Assembly: GCF_014489115.1 (NCBI RefSeq)
Contig: NZ_JACTAH010000002.1
Coordinates: 1,532,586 to 1,596,585 of the forward strand
Reading direction: 5' to 3'
Source: Thauera sedimentorum
Lineage (GTDB): Bacteria > Pseudomonadota > Gammaproteobacteria > Burkholderiales > Rhodocyclaceae
DNA: 64,000 nt
The notes below the pieces were generated by a model, which was not told where the DNA came from, searched no databases, and saw only the letters and a program-made list of their open reading frames with translations. Numbering within the stretch: the first letter of the stretch is position 1; the number at the start of each line of letters is the position of its first letter. Made by a program: the position numbers and the translations under genes. Of the stretch, positions 37,678-46,054 are shown piece after piece.

Positions 37678-39975
37678 ATGGATCAGGACTTCATCGCCGC
37701 GGCGCTGGACTATCACCGTGCACCGACGCGGGGCAAGATTTCGGTCGTTCCGACCAAGGGCCTCACCAACCAGCGCGATCTGGCGCTGGCCTATTCCCCC
37801 GGCGTCGCCGCCGCCTGCGACGCCATCGTCGCCGACCCTGCGGAGGCGCGCGAACTGACCAGCCGCGGCAACCTGGTGGCGGTGATCACCAACGGCACCG
37901 CGGTGCTGGGCCTGGGCAACATCGGCCCGCTGGCGTCCAAGCCGGTGATGGAAGGCAAGGGCTGCCTGTTCAAGAAGTTCGCCAACATCGACGTGTTCGA
38001 CATCGAACTGGCGGAGAACGACCCCGACAAGCTGATCGACATCATCGCCGCGCTTGAGCCCACCCTGGGCGGGGTGAATCTGGAGGACATCAAGGCGCCC
38101 GAGTGCTTCTACATCGAGCAGAAGCTGCGCGAGCGCATGAAGATCCCGGTCTTCCACGACGACCAGCACGGCACCGCGATCATCTCCTCGGCCGGTCTGA
38201 TCAACGGCCTCAAGCTGATCGGCAAGGACATCGGCCAGGTCAAGCTGGTGTGCTCCGGCGCCGGCGCGGCGGCCATCGCCTGCCTGGACCTGATGGTGGG
38301 CCTGGGCCTGAAGCGCGAGAACGTCTTCGTGTGCGACTCCAAGGGCGTCATCTACCAGGGCCGCGACGAGAAGATGGAGGCCAACAAGGCGCGCTACGCC
38401 CAAGTCACCGACGCGCGTACCCTGGCTGACGCCATCGTTGGCGCCGATGTGTTCCTCGGCCTGTCCACCGCGGGCGTGCTCAAGCCCGAGATGGTGCAGA
38501 AGATGGCCGACAAGCCGCTGATCTTCGCGCTCGCCAACCCCAACCCCGAGATCCTGCCGGAAGACGCCAAGCGCGTTCGCCCGGACTGCATCATCGCCAC
38601 CGGCCGTTCGGACTACCCGAACCAGGTGAACAACGTGCTGTGCTTCCCCTTCATCTTCCGCGGCGCGCTCGACGTGGGCGCCAGCACGATCAACGAGGAG
38701 ATGAAGCTGGCCTGCGTGAAGGCGATCGCCGAGCTGGCCCAGGCCGAGCAAAGCGACATCGTCGCCTCGGCCTACGGCGGCGCGGAGCTGTCCTTCGGCC
38801 CCGAGTACATCATCCCCAAGCCCTTCGACCCGCGCCTGATCGTCAAGATCGCCCCGGCGGTGGCCAAGGCGGCGATGGACTCCGGCGTGGCGACCAAGCC
38901 GCTGGAGGACATGGCGGCCTATGTGGCCAGCCTGAGCGACTTCGTCTACCAGTCCGGCGTGCTCATGAAGCCGGTGTTCTCGGCCGCCAAGCGCGTGCCG
39001 ATGGAGCAGAAGCGCGTGGTGTACGCCGAGGGCGAGGACCCGCGCGTGCTGCACGCGGTGCGCGTGGTGGTCGATGAGGGCCTGGCGCGCCCCATCCTGA
39101 TCGGCCGTCCGGGCGTGATCGAGATGCGCATCAAGAAGATCGGCCTCAACCTGGTGCCGGAGCGCGACTTCGACATCGTCAATCCGGAGTCCGATCCGCG
39201 CTACCGCGACCTGTGGAACGAGTACTTCCGCCTGATGAGCCGCGACGGCGTGACGCCGGACATCGCCAAGGCCAAGATGCGCCGCGACACCACGCTGATC
39301 GGCTGCATGCTGCTGCGCACCGGGGATGCGGATGCGCTGGTGTGCGGCACCTTCGGCACCTACGACTACCACCTCAAGCAGGTGCAGGACGTGATCGGTC
39401 TCAAGCCGGGCTGCAAGCAGTTTGCGGCGATGAACATCCTGCTGTTGCCCAAGCGCATGCTGGCGGTCACCGACACCTATGTGAACGAGAGCCCGAATGC
39501 CGAGGAAGTGGCGGAAATCGCCCGCATGGCCGCCGATGAGCTGCGCCGCTTCGGCATCGAGCCGCGCGTGGCGCTGCTGTCGCATTCCAACTTCGGCAGT
39601 TCCTCGTCGGCTTCCGCCCGCAAGATGCGGGCGGCCAGCGACATCCTGCGCGCCTCGGATCCGGACCTGATCTGCGACGGCGAAATGCACGGCGACGCCG
39701 CGCTGAGCGCCGAGATCCGCAGCAAGGTCAATCCCGAATCGACGCTGCAGGGCGAGGCCAACCTGCTGGTCATGCCCAATCTGGACGCGGCCAACATCTC
39801 CTTCAACCTGATGAAGATCGCCAACGGCGACGGCGTCTCGGTCGGACCCATGCTGCTCGGTGCTGCGCTGCCGGTGCATATCCTGACGCCCTCGGCCACG
39901 GTGCGCCGGCTGGTGAACATCACGGCCGTCTCGGTGGTCGATGCGCAGGGTCAGCGCGAGGCCTCCGCACGCTGA
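37678..39975 (+). CDS. maeB: NADP-dependent malic enzyme MaeB (malic enzyme-phosphotransacetylase fusion)
   Basis: Oxidatively decarboxylates malate to pyruvate with NADP, supplying NADPH and pyruvate during growth on C4 acids or acetate. The 765 residues comprise a malic enzyme N-terminal domain (about 20-155, [28 protein letters not shown]), an NAD(P)-binding domain (about 165-410, [26 protein letters not shown]) and a C-terminal phosphate acetyltransferase-like domain (about 430-760). The PTA-like domain in MaeB proteins is regulatory (acetyl-CoA binding) and not catalytic. A GAGAGGGAG ribosome binding site precedes the ATG. Confidence 0.97.
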   Translation: MDQDFIAAALDYHRAPTRGKISVVPTKGLTNQRDLALAYSPGVAAACDAIVADPAEARELTSRGNLVAVITNGTAVLGLGNIGPLASKPVMEGKGCLFKKFANIDVFDIELAENDPDKLIDIIAALEPTLGGVNLEDIKAPECFYIEQKLRERMKIPVFHDDQHGTAIISSAGLINGLKLIGKDIGQVKLVCSGAGAAAIACLDLMVGLGLKRENVFVCDSKGVIYQGRDEKMEANKARYAQVTDARTLADAIVGADVFLGLSTAGVLKPEMVQKMADKPLIFALANPNPEILPEDAKRVRPDCIIATGRSDYPNQVNNVLCFPFIFRGALDVGASTINEEMKLACVKAIAELAQAEQSDIVASAYGGAELSFGPEYIIPKPFDPRLIVKIAPAVAKAAMDSGVATKPLEDMAAYVASLSDFVYQSGVLMKPVFSAAKRVPMEQKRVVYAEGEDPRVLHAVRVVVDEGLARPILIGRPGVIEMRIKKIGLNLVPERDFDIVNPESDPRYRDLWNEYFRLMSRDGVTPDIAKAKMRRDTTLIGCMLLRTGDADALVCGTFGTYDYHLKQVQDVIGLKPGCKQFAAMNILLLPKRMLAVTDTYVNESPNAEEVAEIARMAADELRRFGIEPRVALLSHSNFGSSSSASARKMRAASDILRASDPDLICDGEMHGDAALSAEIRSKVNPESTLQGEANLLVMPNLDAANISFNLMKIANGDGVSVGPMLLGAALPVHILTPSATVRRLVNITAVSVVDAQGQREASAR

Positions 39976-40075
39976 GCGGGCGGACAGGCGCCGCCCGCAT
40001 GCCTTCGGGCTGCGGGTGGCGGACAAGGACGCGCGGCGCCCGGCGGGCCGTGCCCAACGGCAGGGAGGACTGGCG

Positions 40076-41296
40076 ATGATCGTCCGGTTCGGCGCTGCGG
40101 CGCATCGCGCATGGCGACCGTGGCGGGCTGCGGCGCTTGCCCTGTGGTGCGTGCTGACCGGCCCGGCCGCCGCCTCGTCCTGGCTGCTCGCGTCGCCCGA
40201 TCCGCGCGTGGTGCCGGGGGAAAGCTTCGAGGTCGTCGTGGTGGCGTCGACACCACCGCAGCACTGGCCCGACAGCTTACCGGCGCAGGTCGAGGCCCCC
40301 GGCGGCGCCCGTATCGCCATCGAGCTTGCAGCGGCGGAAGGCGGCAGCGATGCGCCGCAGACAGCGACCCAGCGGCGCTACCTGGGGCGCTGGCCGGCAG
40401 AACTGCTGGGCGTTGCAACCCTGGCCCTGCGCGACATGCCGGCGGCCCGGCTGCTGGTCGAAGCCAGCGGCGAGCGCCCGGCAGGCGTTGCGGCGCTCGA
40501 GCCTGCATCCGCCGAGGCGAGGCCCGCCGCGCTGTCTTCATCCCTGGACGGAGAAGCGCTGCGGACGGACGAGACAGTCGCCCCGGCTGCGCTCGGTTTC
40601 CACGAACCCATCTATTTCCTGGTCGGCGGGCACGACAAGCGTGCCGCGCGCTTCCAGTTCAGTTTCCGCTACCGCCTGTTCGACGACCATGGCCTGGTGG
40701 GCGAGGCCTTTCCGGTGGTCCGCGGGCTCTACTTCGGCTTCACCCAGACCTCGCTGTGGGACCTGTCCTCGGACTCCAAGCCCTTCCGCGACAGCAGCTT
40801 CCGCCCTTCGCTGTTCTACCAGTGGCGTGCCAGCGACCCGGAAAGCGGCGGTTCGCTGGCCTTTGCCGGTGGCTACGAGCACGAATCGAACGGGCGCGAC
40901 GGCGAGGATTCGCGCAGCATCGACACCCTGTTCCTGCGTGCCGACGCACGCTACTACCTGGCCGACGGGCGCACCTACCTGGGCGCTGCGCCCAAGTTCT
41001 GGTTCTACCTCGACAAGGAGGACAATCCGGACATCGCGCGCTACCGCGGCTATGCGGAACTCGGCCTGCGCGCGGGGCGCGACGACGGCCTCATGCTGAC
41101 CGGGCTGCTGCGCCGCGGCACCGCGGGCAAGGAAAGCGTCCAGCTCGACCTGTCCTATCCGGTCCGGCGCAGCATCTTCTCCGGCGTGGGCGCCTTCCTG
41201 CACCTGCAGTATTTCAAGGGCTACGGCGAGACCCTGCTGGACTACGACGAACGTCGCGGGTCGCGGTTTAGAATCGGCCTTTCCATCGTCAGATAA
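40076..41296 (+). CDS. pldA: outer-membrane phospholipase A (OMPLA)-like protein
   Basis: A 406-residue OMPLA-family protein with a signal peptide (to about residue 34) and an extra N-terminal periplasmic-type region (about 35-170) not found in E. coli PldA. The 12-strand barrel follows (about 175-406). The active-site strand is YEHESNGRDGEDSRSID: His269 and Ser271 match catalytic His142/Ser144 of E. coli, but the residue aligned with Asn156 is Asp283. The downstream block DNPDIARYRGY and C-terminal YGETLLDYDERR are well conserved. Calcium-dependent phospholipid hydrolysis is likely but may be altered. ATG 40076 follows a CAGGGAGG site. Confidence 0.9.
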   Translation: MIVRFGAAAHRAWRPWRAAALALWCVLTGPAAASSWLLASPDPRVVPGESFEVVVVASTPPQHWPDSLPAQVEAPGGARIAIELAAAEGGSDAPQTATQRRYLGRWPAELLGVATLALRDMPAARLLVEASGERPAGVAALEPASAEARPAALSSSLDGEALRTDETVAPAALGFHEPIYFLVGGHDKRAARFQFSFRYRLFDDHGLVGEAFPVVRGLYFGFTQTSLWDLSSDSKPFRDSSFRPSLFYQWRASDPESGGSLAFAGGYEHESNGRDGEDSRSIDTLFLRADARYYLADGRTYLGAAPKFWFYLDKEDNPDIARYRGYAELGLRAGRDDGLMLTGLLRRGTAGKESVQLDLSYPVRRSIFSGVGAFLHLQYFKGYGETLLDYDERRGSRFRIGLSIVR

Positions 41297-41334
41297 GCCG
41301 CCGCCACCTGCGGCCCAGAACAAAGGAGACGCAC

Positions 41335-42309
41335 ATGCCCCAAGCCATCCGCTTCCATCAGACCGGCGGCCCCGAAGTGTTGCAGTGGGAATCGATCGAA
41401 GTGCCGCCACCCGCGGCCGGCGAGGCGCAGGTGCGCCACCACGCGGTCGGCCTGAACTACATCGACACCTACCACCGCACCGGCCTGTACCCGGTGCCCC
41501 TGCCTTCCGGCATCGGCCTCGAGGGCGCGGGCGTGGTCGAGGCGGTGGGCGAGGGCGTGAGCGATCTCGCCCCGGGCGATCGCGTGGCCTACGCCGGCGG
41601 GCCCCTGGGTGCCTACGCACAGCTGCGCAACATGCCGGCCGACCGCCTGGTCAAGCTGCCGGAGGCGCTGTCCTTCGAGCAGGGCGCGGCGATGATGCTG
41701 CAGGGGCTCACCGCGCAGTACCTGCTGCGCCGCACCTACCGGGTGCAGCCCGGCGACACCATCCTGATCCACGCGGCCGCCGGCGGCGTGGGGCTGATCG
41801 TCTGCCAGTGGGCAAAGGCGCTGGGCGCCACGGTGATCGGCACCGTGGGATCGGACGAGAAGGCCGCGCTGGCGCGCGCACACGGCTGCGACCACCCCAT
41901 CGTCTACACCCGCGAGAAATTCGCCGAGCGCGTGCGCGAGATCACCGGCGGCGCGGGCGTGCCGGTGGTGTATGACTCGATCGGCGCGGACACCTTCATG
42001 GATTCGCTCTCCTGCCTGCGCCCGCTCGGCACCATGGTGCTGTTCGGCGCCGCCTCCGGCCCGGTGCCGCCCTTCGACATCGGCCTGCTGGCCAAGATGG
42101 GCTCGCTCTTCCTCACCCGCCCGACCCTGTTCACCTACACCGCGCGGCGCGAAGATCTGCTGGCGATGGCCGGCGAACTGTTCGACGCGGTGATCTCCGG
42201 CAAGGTGAAGATCGAGGTCAACCAGCGCTATCCGCTGGCCGATGCCGCCCAGGCCCATCGCGACCTGGAGGCCCGGCGCACCACGGGCTCGACCATCCTG
42301 CTGCCCTGA
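41335..42309 (+). CDS. NADPH:quinone oxidoreductase, zinc-independent MDR family
   Basis: A 324-residue Qor-type medium-chain reductase that reduces quinones with NADPH. It has the GroES-like domain (to about 120, GLNYIDTYHRTGLYP and GIGLEGAGVVEAVGEG) and a Rossmann domain with the glycine-rich HAAAGGVGLIVCQWAKALGA loop (about 143-162). The catalytic-zinc cysteine/histidine ligands of alcohol dehydrogenases are absent, as expected. A TAGAAT box (41269-41274) inside the end of pldA may be its promoter, and AAAGGAGA precedes the ATG. Confidence 0.93.
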   Translation: MPQAIRFHQTGGPEVLQWESIEVPPPAAGEAQVRHHAVGLNYIDTYHRTGLYPVPLPSGIGLEGAGVVEAVGEGVSDLAPGDRVAYAGGPLGAYAQLRNMPADRLVKLPEALSFEQGAAMMLQGLTAQYLLRRTYRVQPGDTILIHAAAGGVGLIVCQWAKALGATVIGTVGSDEKAALARAHGCDHPIVYTREKFAERVREITGGAGVPVVYDSIGADTFMDSLSCLRPLGTMVLFGAASGPVPPFDIGLLAKMGSLFLTRPTLFTYTARREDLLAMAGELFDAVISGKVKIEVNQRYPLADAAQAHRDLEARRTTGSTILLP

Positions 42310-42415
42310 CGCGGGCGCGCTTGCGCGGCATGTGCATGCGGTTTGCTGCGGCACCGCAAATTTATCGAATTGCCACACTTGCCTTCGCCTCCTGCGATCT
42401 ATCATGAATGATGAA

Positions 42416-42454
42416 CTGCCGTCGTCATGCCCCTTTGGCGTATGACGACGGCAG
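42416..42454. repeat. perfect 13-bp inverted repeat ahead of the channel gene
   Basis: CTGCCGTCGTCAT (42416-42428) and ATGACGACGGCAG (42442-42454) are exact inverted copies around a 13-nt centre; a G-T and a C-G pair extend the stem inwards. It lies 55 bp upstream of the channel ATG and 107 bp past the quinone reductase. No T tract follows, so it is more likely an operator or a 5'-leader structure than a terminator. Confidence 0.55.
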
Positions 42455-42509
42455 CGGTGCCGCGCTACGCTGCGGTCCTGCGGACATATTCATCGATGGA
42501 GGTTTCCGA

Positions 42510-43985
42510 ATGGAACAGGAAACGATGTGGGGCGCGCTGGGGGCTAGCCTCGGCGGCAGCCTGCCCACCGTGTTCGGTGCGCTGGCGATCCTGGTGGTGG
42601 GCTGGTTCGTTGCGGTCAGCCTGCGGGCGGCGCTGCGCCGCCTGCTGGCGATGAGCGGGCTGAACCGGCGGCTGAAGGATGCCGTGGGGCAGGAGATGGA
42701 CGCCGAGCGCGCACTGACCCTCGGGGTGTTCTGGCTGGTCTTGCTGGTCACCCTGATCGCGGTGCTCAACACGCTCAACCTGGAGAACGTGTCCGCGCCC
42801 TTCGCCGCCCTGCTCGAACGCATCACCAGCTATGTGCCGCAACTCATCGCCGGCGCCGTGCTGGCCCTGGTGGCCTGGCTGGCCGCAACGCTGCTGCGCG
42901 CGCTCACCGAGAAGGCGCTCTCCGCGACCACGCTGGACGACAAGCTGTCGGCCGAGGCCGGCATGGAGCCGATGAGCCGCAATCTGGCGAACGTGCTGTT
43001 CTGGCTGGTGCTGCTGCTGTTCCTGCCGGCGGTGCTCGGCGTGCTGGGCCTGCACGGCCTGCTCGAACCGGTGCAGGACATGCTCGACAAGGCCCTGGCA
43101 ATGGTGCCCAACATCTTCGCCGCCGCGGTCATCGGCCTGGTCGGCTGGGTGGTGGCCAGCGTGCTGCGCGGGCTGGTGGGCAACCTGCTGGCGGCCGCGG
43201 GCGCGGACAAGCTCGGCGGTACGCTGGGCCTGGGCGAGGACCTGCGGCTGTCCCGCCTGGCCGGCATCGTGGTGTTCATCCTGGTCTTCGTGCCCAGCCT
43301 GATCGCCGCGCTCGACGCCCTGCAGATCGAGGCGGTCTCGGGGCCGGCCATCGGCATGCTGCAGCAGTTCTTCGACGCGGTGCCGCACATCCTGGCCGCA
43401 GCGGTGATCCTGACCGTCACCTGGTTCGTCGCCCGCTTCGCCGCCGGGCTGATCGGCAAGCTGCTCGCCGGCGTGGGCTTCGACCAACTGCCGGCCCGCC
43501 TGGGCTTTGCGCATGCCTTCAAGGGCGAACTCAGCGCCTCGGCCCTGGTCGGGCGCCTGGTGCTGTTCTTCGCCATGCTGTTCGCTACCGTGGAGGCCGC
43601 CAACCGCCTGGGCTTCGGCCAGGTGAGCGACATCGTCGCGATGTTCATCCAGTTCGGCGGCGACATCCTGCTCGGCGGCGTGATCCTGGTAATCGGCTTC
43701 TGGCTCGCCAACCTCGCCCACGCCGCGATCGCCAGCGCGAGCGGCGAGAAGAGCGTCGGCCTGGCCCAGGTGGCGCGCGCCGCCATCCTCGGCCTGGTGA
43801 TCGCCATGGGCCTGCGCGCCATGGGCATCGCCGACGACATCGTCAATCTCGCCTTCGGCCTCACCTTGGGCGCGGTGGCGGTGGCGGTGGCGCTGTCCTT
43901 CGGCCTCGGCGGGCGCGAAGCGGCCGGACGGCAGATGGAGTACTGGCTGGCGCGCCTGCGCAAGGACGAGCGCAAGGACGGATAA
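42510..43985 (+). CDS. CmpX/MscS-related protein with conserved TM-helix repeats
   Basis: A 491-residue membrane protein built of repeated hydrophobic units: hydrophobic stretches near 15-40, 70-90, 100-130, 160-185, 200-235, 260-280, 300-330, 355-380, 395-425 and 430-480. The units contain recurring GAAVLALVAWLAATLLR / AAAVIGLVGWVVASVLR / AAAVILTVTWFVARFAA segments, matching the 'conserved TM helix' repeats of CmpX/YdjM-type mechanosensitive-channel-related proteins. No MscS beta domain is evident. ATG 42510 has GGAGG 7 nt upstream. Expected to work in the inner membrane in osmotic or envelope stress; ion conduction is unproved. The next gene follows 49 bp downstream. Confidence 0.85.
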   Translation: MEQETMWGALGASLGGSLPTVFGALAILVVGWFVAVSLRAALRRLLAMSGLNRRLKDAVGQEMDAERALTLGVFWLVLLVTLIAVLNTLNLENVSAPFAALLERITSYVPQLIAGAVLALVAWLAATLLRALTEKALSATTLDDKLSAEAGMEPMSRNLANVLFWLVLLLFLPAVLGVLGLHGLLEPVQDMLDKALAMVPNIFAAAVIGLVGWVVASVLRGLVGNLLAAAGADKLGGTLGLGEDLRLSRLAGIVVFILVFVPSLIAALDALQIEAVSGPAIGMLQQFFDAVPHILAAAVILTVTWFVARFAAGLIGKLLAGVGFDQLPARLGFAHAFKGELSASALVGRLVLFFAMLFATVEAANRLGFGQVSDIVAMFIQFGGDILLGGVILVIGFWLANLAHAAIASASGEKSVGLAQVARAAILGLVIAMGLRAMGIADDIVNLAFGLTLGAVAVAVALSFGLGGREAAGRQMEYWLARLRKDERKDG

Positions 43986-43994
43986 TGCCCTGGC

Positions 43995-44016
43995 GGCGGG
44001 CCCTGGGCGGCCCGCC
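43995..44016. repeat. GC-rich hairpin between the channel and propeller genes
   Basis: GGCGGGCC (43995-44002) and GGCCCGCC (44009-44016) pair perfectly around a 6-nt loop. No T run follows, so it may attenuate or stabilise the transcript between the two co-directional genes without being an intrinsic terminator. Confidence 0.4.
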
Positions 44017-44034
44017 TTCGCAGCCGGGGACAAC

Positions 44035-46011
44035 ATGAAGGGCAACTCGCCACGCCGGGGCGTGGCCACCGAAACGCGCATCGCACGCACCGCCTACGGC
44101 GGGCTGGCGGTGCTGGTCGCGCTTCCGTTCATCGTTGTCGGCACCTATTTCGCACTGGCCGGCTTCGGCGTGCTGCCGTTGCCCGGGCGGGCGCATGCGC
44201 CGCTGTGGGTGATCGGCGCCGTTGGCGTGGCCTTCGCGCTCGCCGGGGCGGTACTGTGCGGCCACGGCCTGCGCGGCCTGCTCGCAGCCCGCCGTATCAG
44301 GATGCAGCGCAGTCGCCACGCCGACCGCCCATGGCTGCTCGACTACCCCTGGGACCCGTGCGGTGTCACCGACGGCGGCGCGGCACGCTGGGGACAGACG
44401 CTGCTTGGCGTGGTGCTGTTTGGTGCATTGCTGGTGCCCTTGAACTGGTGGGCCTTCCTCAGCGACGACGGCCGCTTCGTGGTGCGCGCGCTGGTCGGTT
44501 TTTTCGACATCGCCTGGCTGCTCGGCGCGGTGGTGGCTGCCTACCGGTTCGTCCAGTACCTCAAGTACGGCACCAGCCGGCTGTCCTTCGGCGCCTTCCC
44601 ATTCCGCCCCGGTGGCCGGGTCGAGCTTGGCTTCTCCCCCAACCGCTTCGCGCGCCTGGATCTCGTGCTGCGCTTCGTCGAGGAGTGGTACGAGGCCAGC
44701 GGGCAGGGCAAACACCGCACCATCCACCACCGCGCCCGCGAGCTTTTCCGGCGCGAATGGACGCTGTCGCCGCCGGCCGGCGCGCGCGAGGCGGCGATCG
44801 CCTTCGATCTGCCGGATGAACCGGAGCTTCTGACCCGTCTGCAGGCCGACCCGCGGGTGCGCTACTGGGAGCTGCAGGTGAGCGCCGCGCAACCGGGCAT
44901 CGACTTCCACGCGGCGTATCCGCTGCCGGTCTATGCCTGCGAAGCGTGGCAGGTCGGCAAGCCGCTGCGCCGCGCGCCGCTGGCCGGAGCACGCTTTCTT
45001 CGGCCCTACGCCTTCGAGCTCGGCGTGCCCGTGCTCCTGTGTGTCGCGCTGGCGGCCTTCTGGCTGCTGGCGCCCGAGCCCGCCCAGCGCGTCCTGAATG
45101 GGGCTGCGCAGTTGATCGAGCGAGTGCGCACCGCCCACGCGATCGAGGCGATGACCGGCATCGACAAGGCCGGCATGGCGGTGCTCAGCGGGCCGGACGG
45201 GCGCATGTGGGCGCTGGGGAAGTACACGCTGGCGCGTTACCAGGGCGACGAGCCGGAACTGCTGCTCGACGCAGCCAGCTACCGGGCGCGTTTCGGGCGT
45301 CGCGTCGATGCGCTGTCCGCGCTCCAGGTGGTCGGCGCGGACGAGGCCTGGGTCGGCTCGTGGTACGGCGAATTGTTGCACTATCGCGCCGGCAAATGGC
45401 GGATGGCCGCCGCGCGCGGCGCACCGCTCGCACGCCGCGTTCATGCGCTGGCCGTGCATCGCGGCACGCTCCTCGTGGCCGGCGGCGATGGTCTGTGGCA
45501 GATGGACGGCGACGGCGAGCTGCGCCCGGTGACGGGCCTGCCGGCGGGTGCCGCCCAAGCGCTCGAAGCGACGGCGGACGGTGTGCTGTATGCCGCGCTG
45601 GGGGCCGAGGTGTGGCAGCTGACCGGCGAGACCTGGCGGCCGTTGTGGGCGGGAGCCGATGGAGCGGCCGAAGTGACCGCGCTGCGCGCCGAGGCCGGCC
45701 GCCTGCTGGTGGCCACGCGAGGCGGGCTCTTCCTGCTCGATGCCGACGGGCGGGAGGTCGAGCACCTGCTGTCGGGCGAGCATCTCACCTCGGTCGTCGT
45801 GGCCGATGGCGGATACTGGCTTGGCGCATGGCGACGAGGCCTGCTGCGCGTCGATGGTGCGCGCAGCCGCCAGTTCGAGCGAGCGGACGGCTTGCCCGAT
45901 CCGGACGTCAACGCACTTGCTGCCGATGGTCGTGGCAGGCTGTGGATTGCCACCTATGGTGCGGGTCTGCAGCGCGCCGAGATGTCGGTGCTTCTCAGCG
46001 TCAAGGAGTGA
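44035..46011 (+). CDS. multi-TM protein with C-terminal beta-propeller, unknown function
   Basis: A 658-residue protein I do not recognise as a named family. Four hydrophobic helices lie at about 21-46, 57-80, 120-142 and 152-176. A soluble segment (about 180-300) resembles the extracytoplasmic domain of DUF3592-type membrane proteins (ending RYWELQVSAAQPGIDFHAAYPLPVY). A fifth helix is at about 328-346. The C-terminal region (about 370-655) has repeated Trp-containing blades (VGSWYGEL, DGLWQMDGDG, GGLFLLDADG, RGLLRVDG), finishing with DGLPDPDVNALAADGRGRLW, the Reg_prop signature of two-component regulator propellers. A sensor or surface-binding role is plausible. ATG 44035 lies 49 bp after the channel gene. 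Confidence 0.75.
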   Translation: MKGNSPRRGVATETRIARTAYGGLAVLVALPFIVVGTYFALAGFGVLPLPGRAHAPLWVIGAVGVAFALAGAVLCGHGLRGLLAARRIRMQRSRHADRPWLLDYPWDPCGVTDGGAARWGQTLLGVVLFGALLVPLNWWAFLSDDGRFVVRALVGFFDIAWLLGAVVAAYRFVQYLKYGTSRLSFGAFPFRPGGRVELGFSPNRFARLDLVLRFVEEWYEASGQGKHRTIHHRARELFRREWTLSPPAGAREAAIAFDLPDEPELLTRLQADPRVRYWELQVSAAQPGIDFHAAYPLPVYACEAWQVGKPLRRAPLAGARFLRPYAFELGVPVLLCVALAAFWLLAPEPAQRVLNGAAQLIERVRTAHAIEAMTGIDKAGMAVLSGPDGRMWALGKYTLARYQGDEPELLLDAASYRARFGRRVDALSALQVVGADEAWVGSWYGELLHYRAGKWRMAAARGAPLARRVHALAVHRGTLLVAGGDGLWQMDGDGELRPVTGLPAGAAQALEATADGVLYAALGAEVWQLTGETWRPLWAGADGAAEVTALRAEAGRLLVATRGGLFLLDADGREVEHLLSGEHLTSVVVADGGYWLGAWRRGLLRVDGARSRQFERADGLPDPDVNALAADGRGRLWIATYGAGLQRAEMSVLLSVKE

Positions 46012-46040
46012 CGTCGGCGCGACGGCGTCGGCGGCTCGGG

Positions 46041-46046
46041 TAGAAT
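46041..46046 (+). promoter_or_regulatory. -10 box candidate immediately upstream of dnaE
   Basis: TAGAAT ends 8 nt before the dnaE ATG, so transcription from it would begin at or next to the start codon, giving a leaderless or nearly leaderless mRNA. No Shine-Dalgarno sequence lies between it and the ATG, which agrees with that reading. No clear -35 box. Confidence 0.4.
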
Positions 46047-46054
46047 TCCGCCCC

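Noticed and set aside
39976..39998. GCGGGCGG/CCGCCCGC hairpin right after maeB as an intrinsic terminator.
   Set aside because: The pairing is exact, but there is no T tract on either strand; it may be only a GC-rich coincidence.
37486..40320. A 944-codon open frame antisense to maeB.
   Set aside because: It mirrors a clearly coding malic enzyme; high GC suppresses stop codons on the opposite strand. The product is His/Arg/Gln-rich with no domain.
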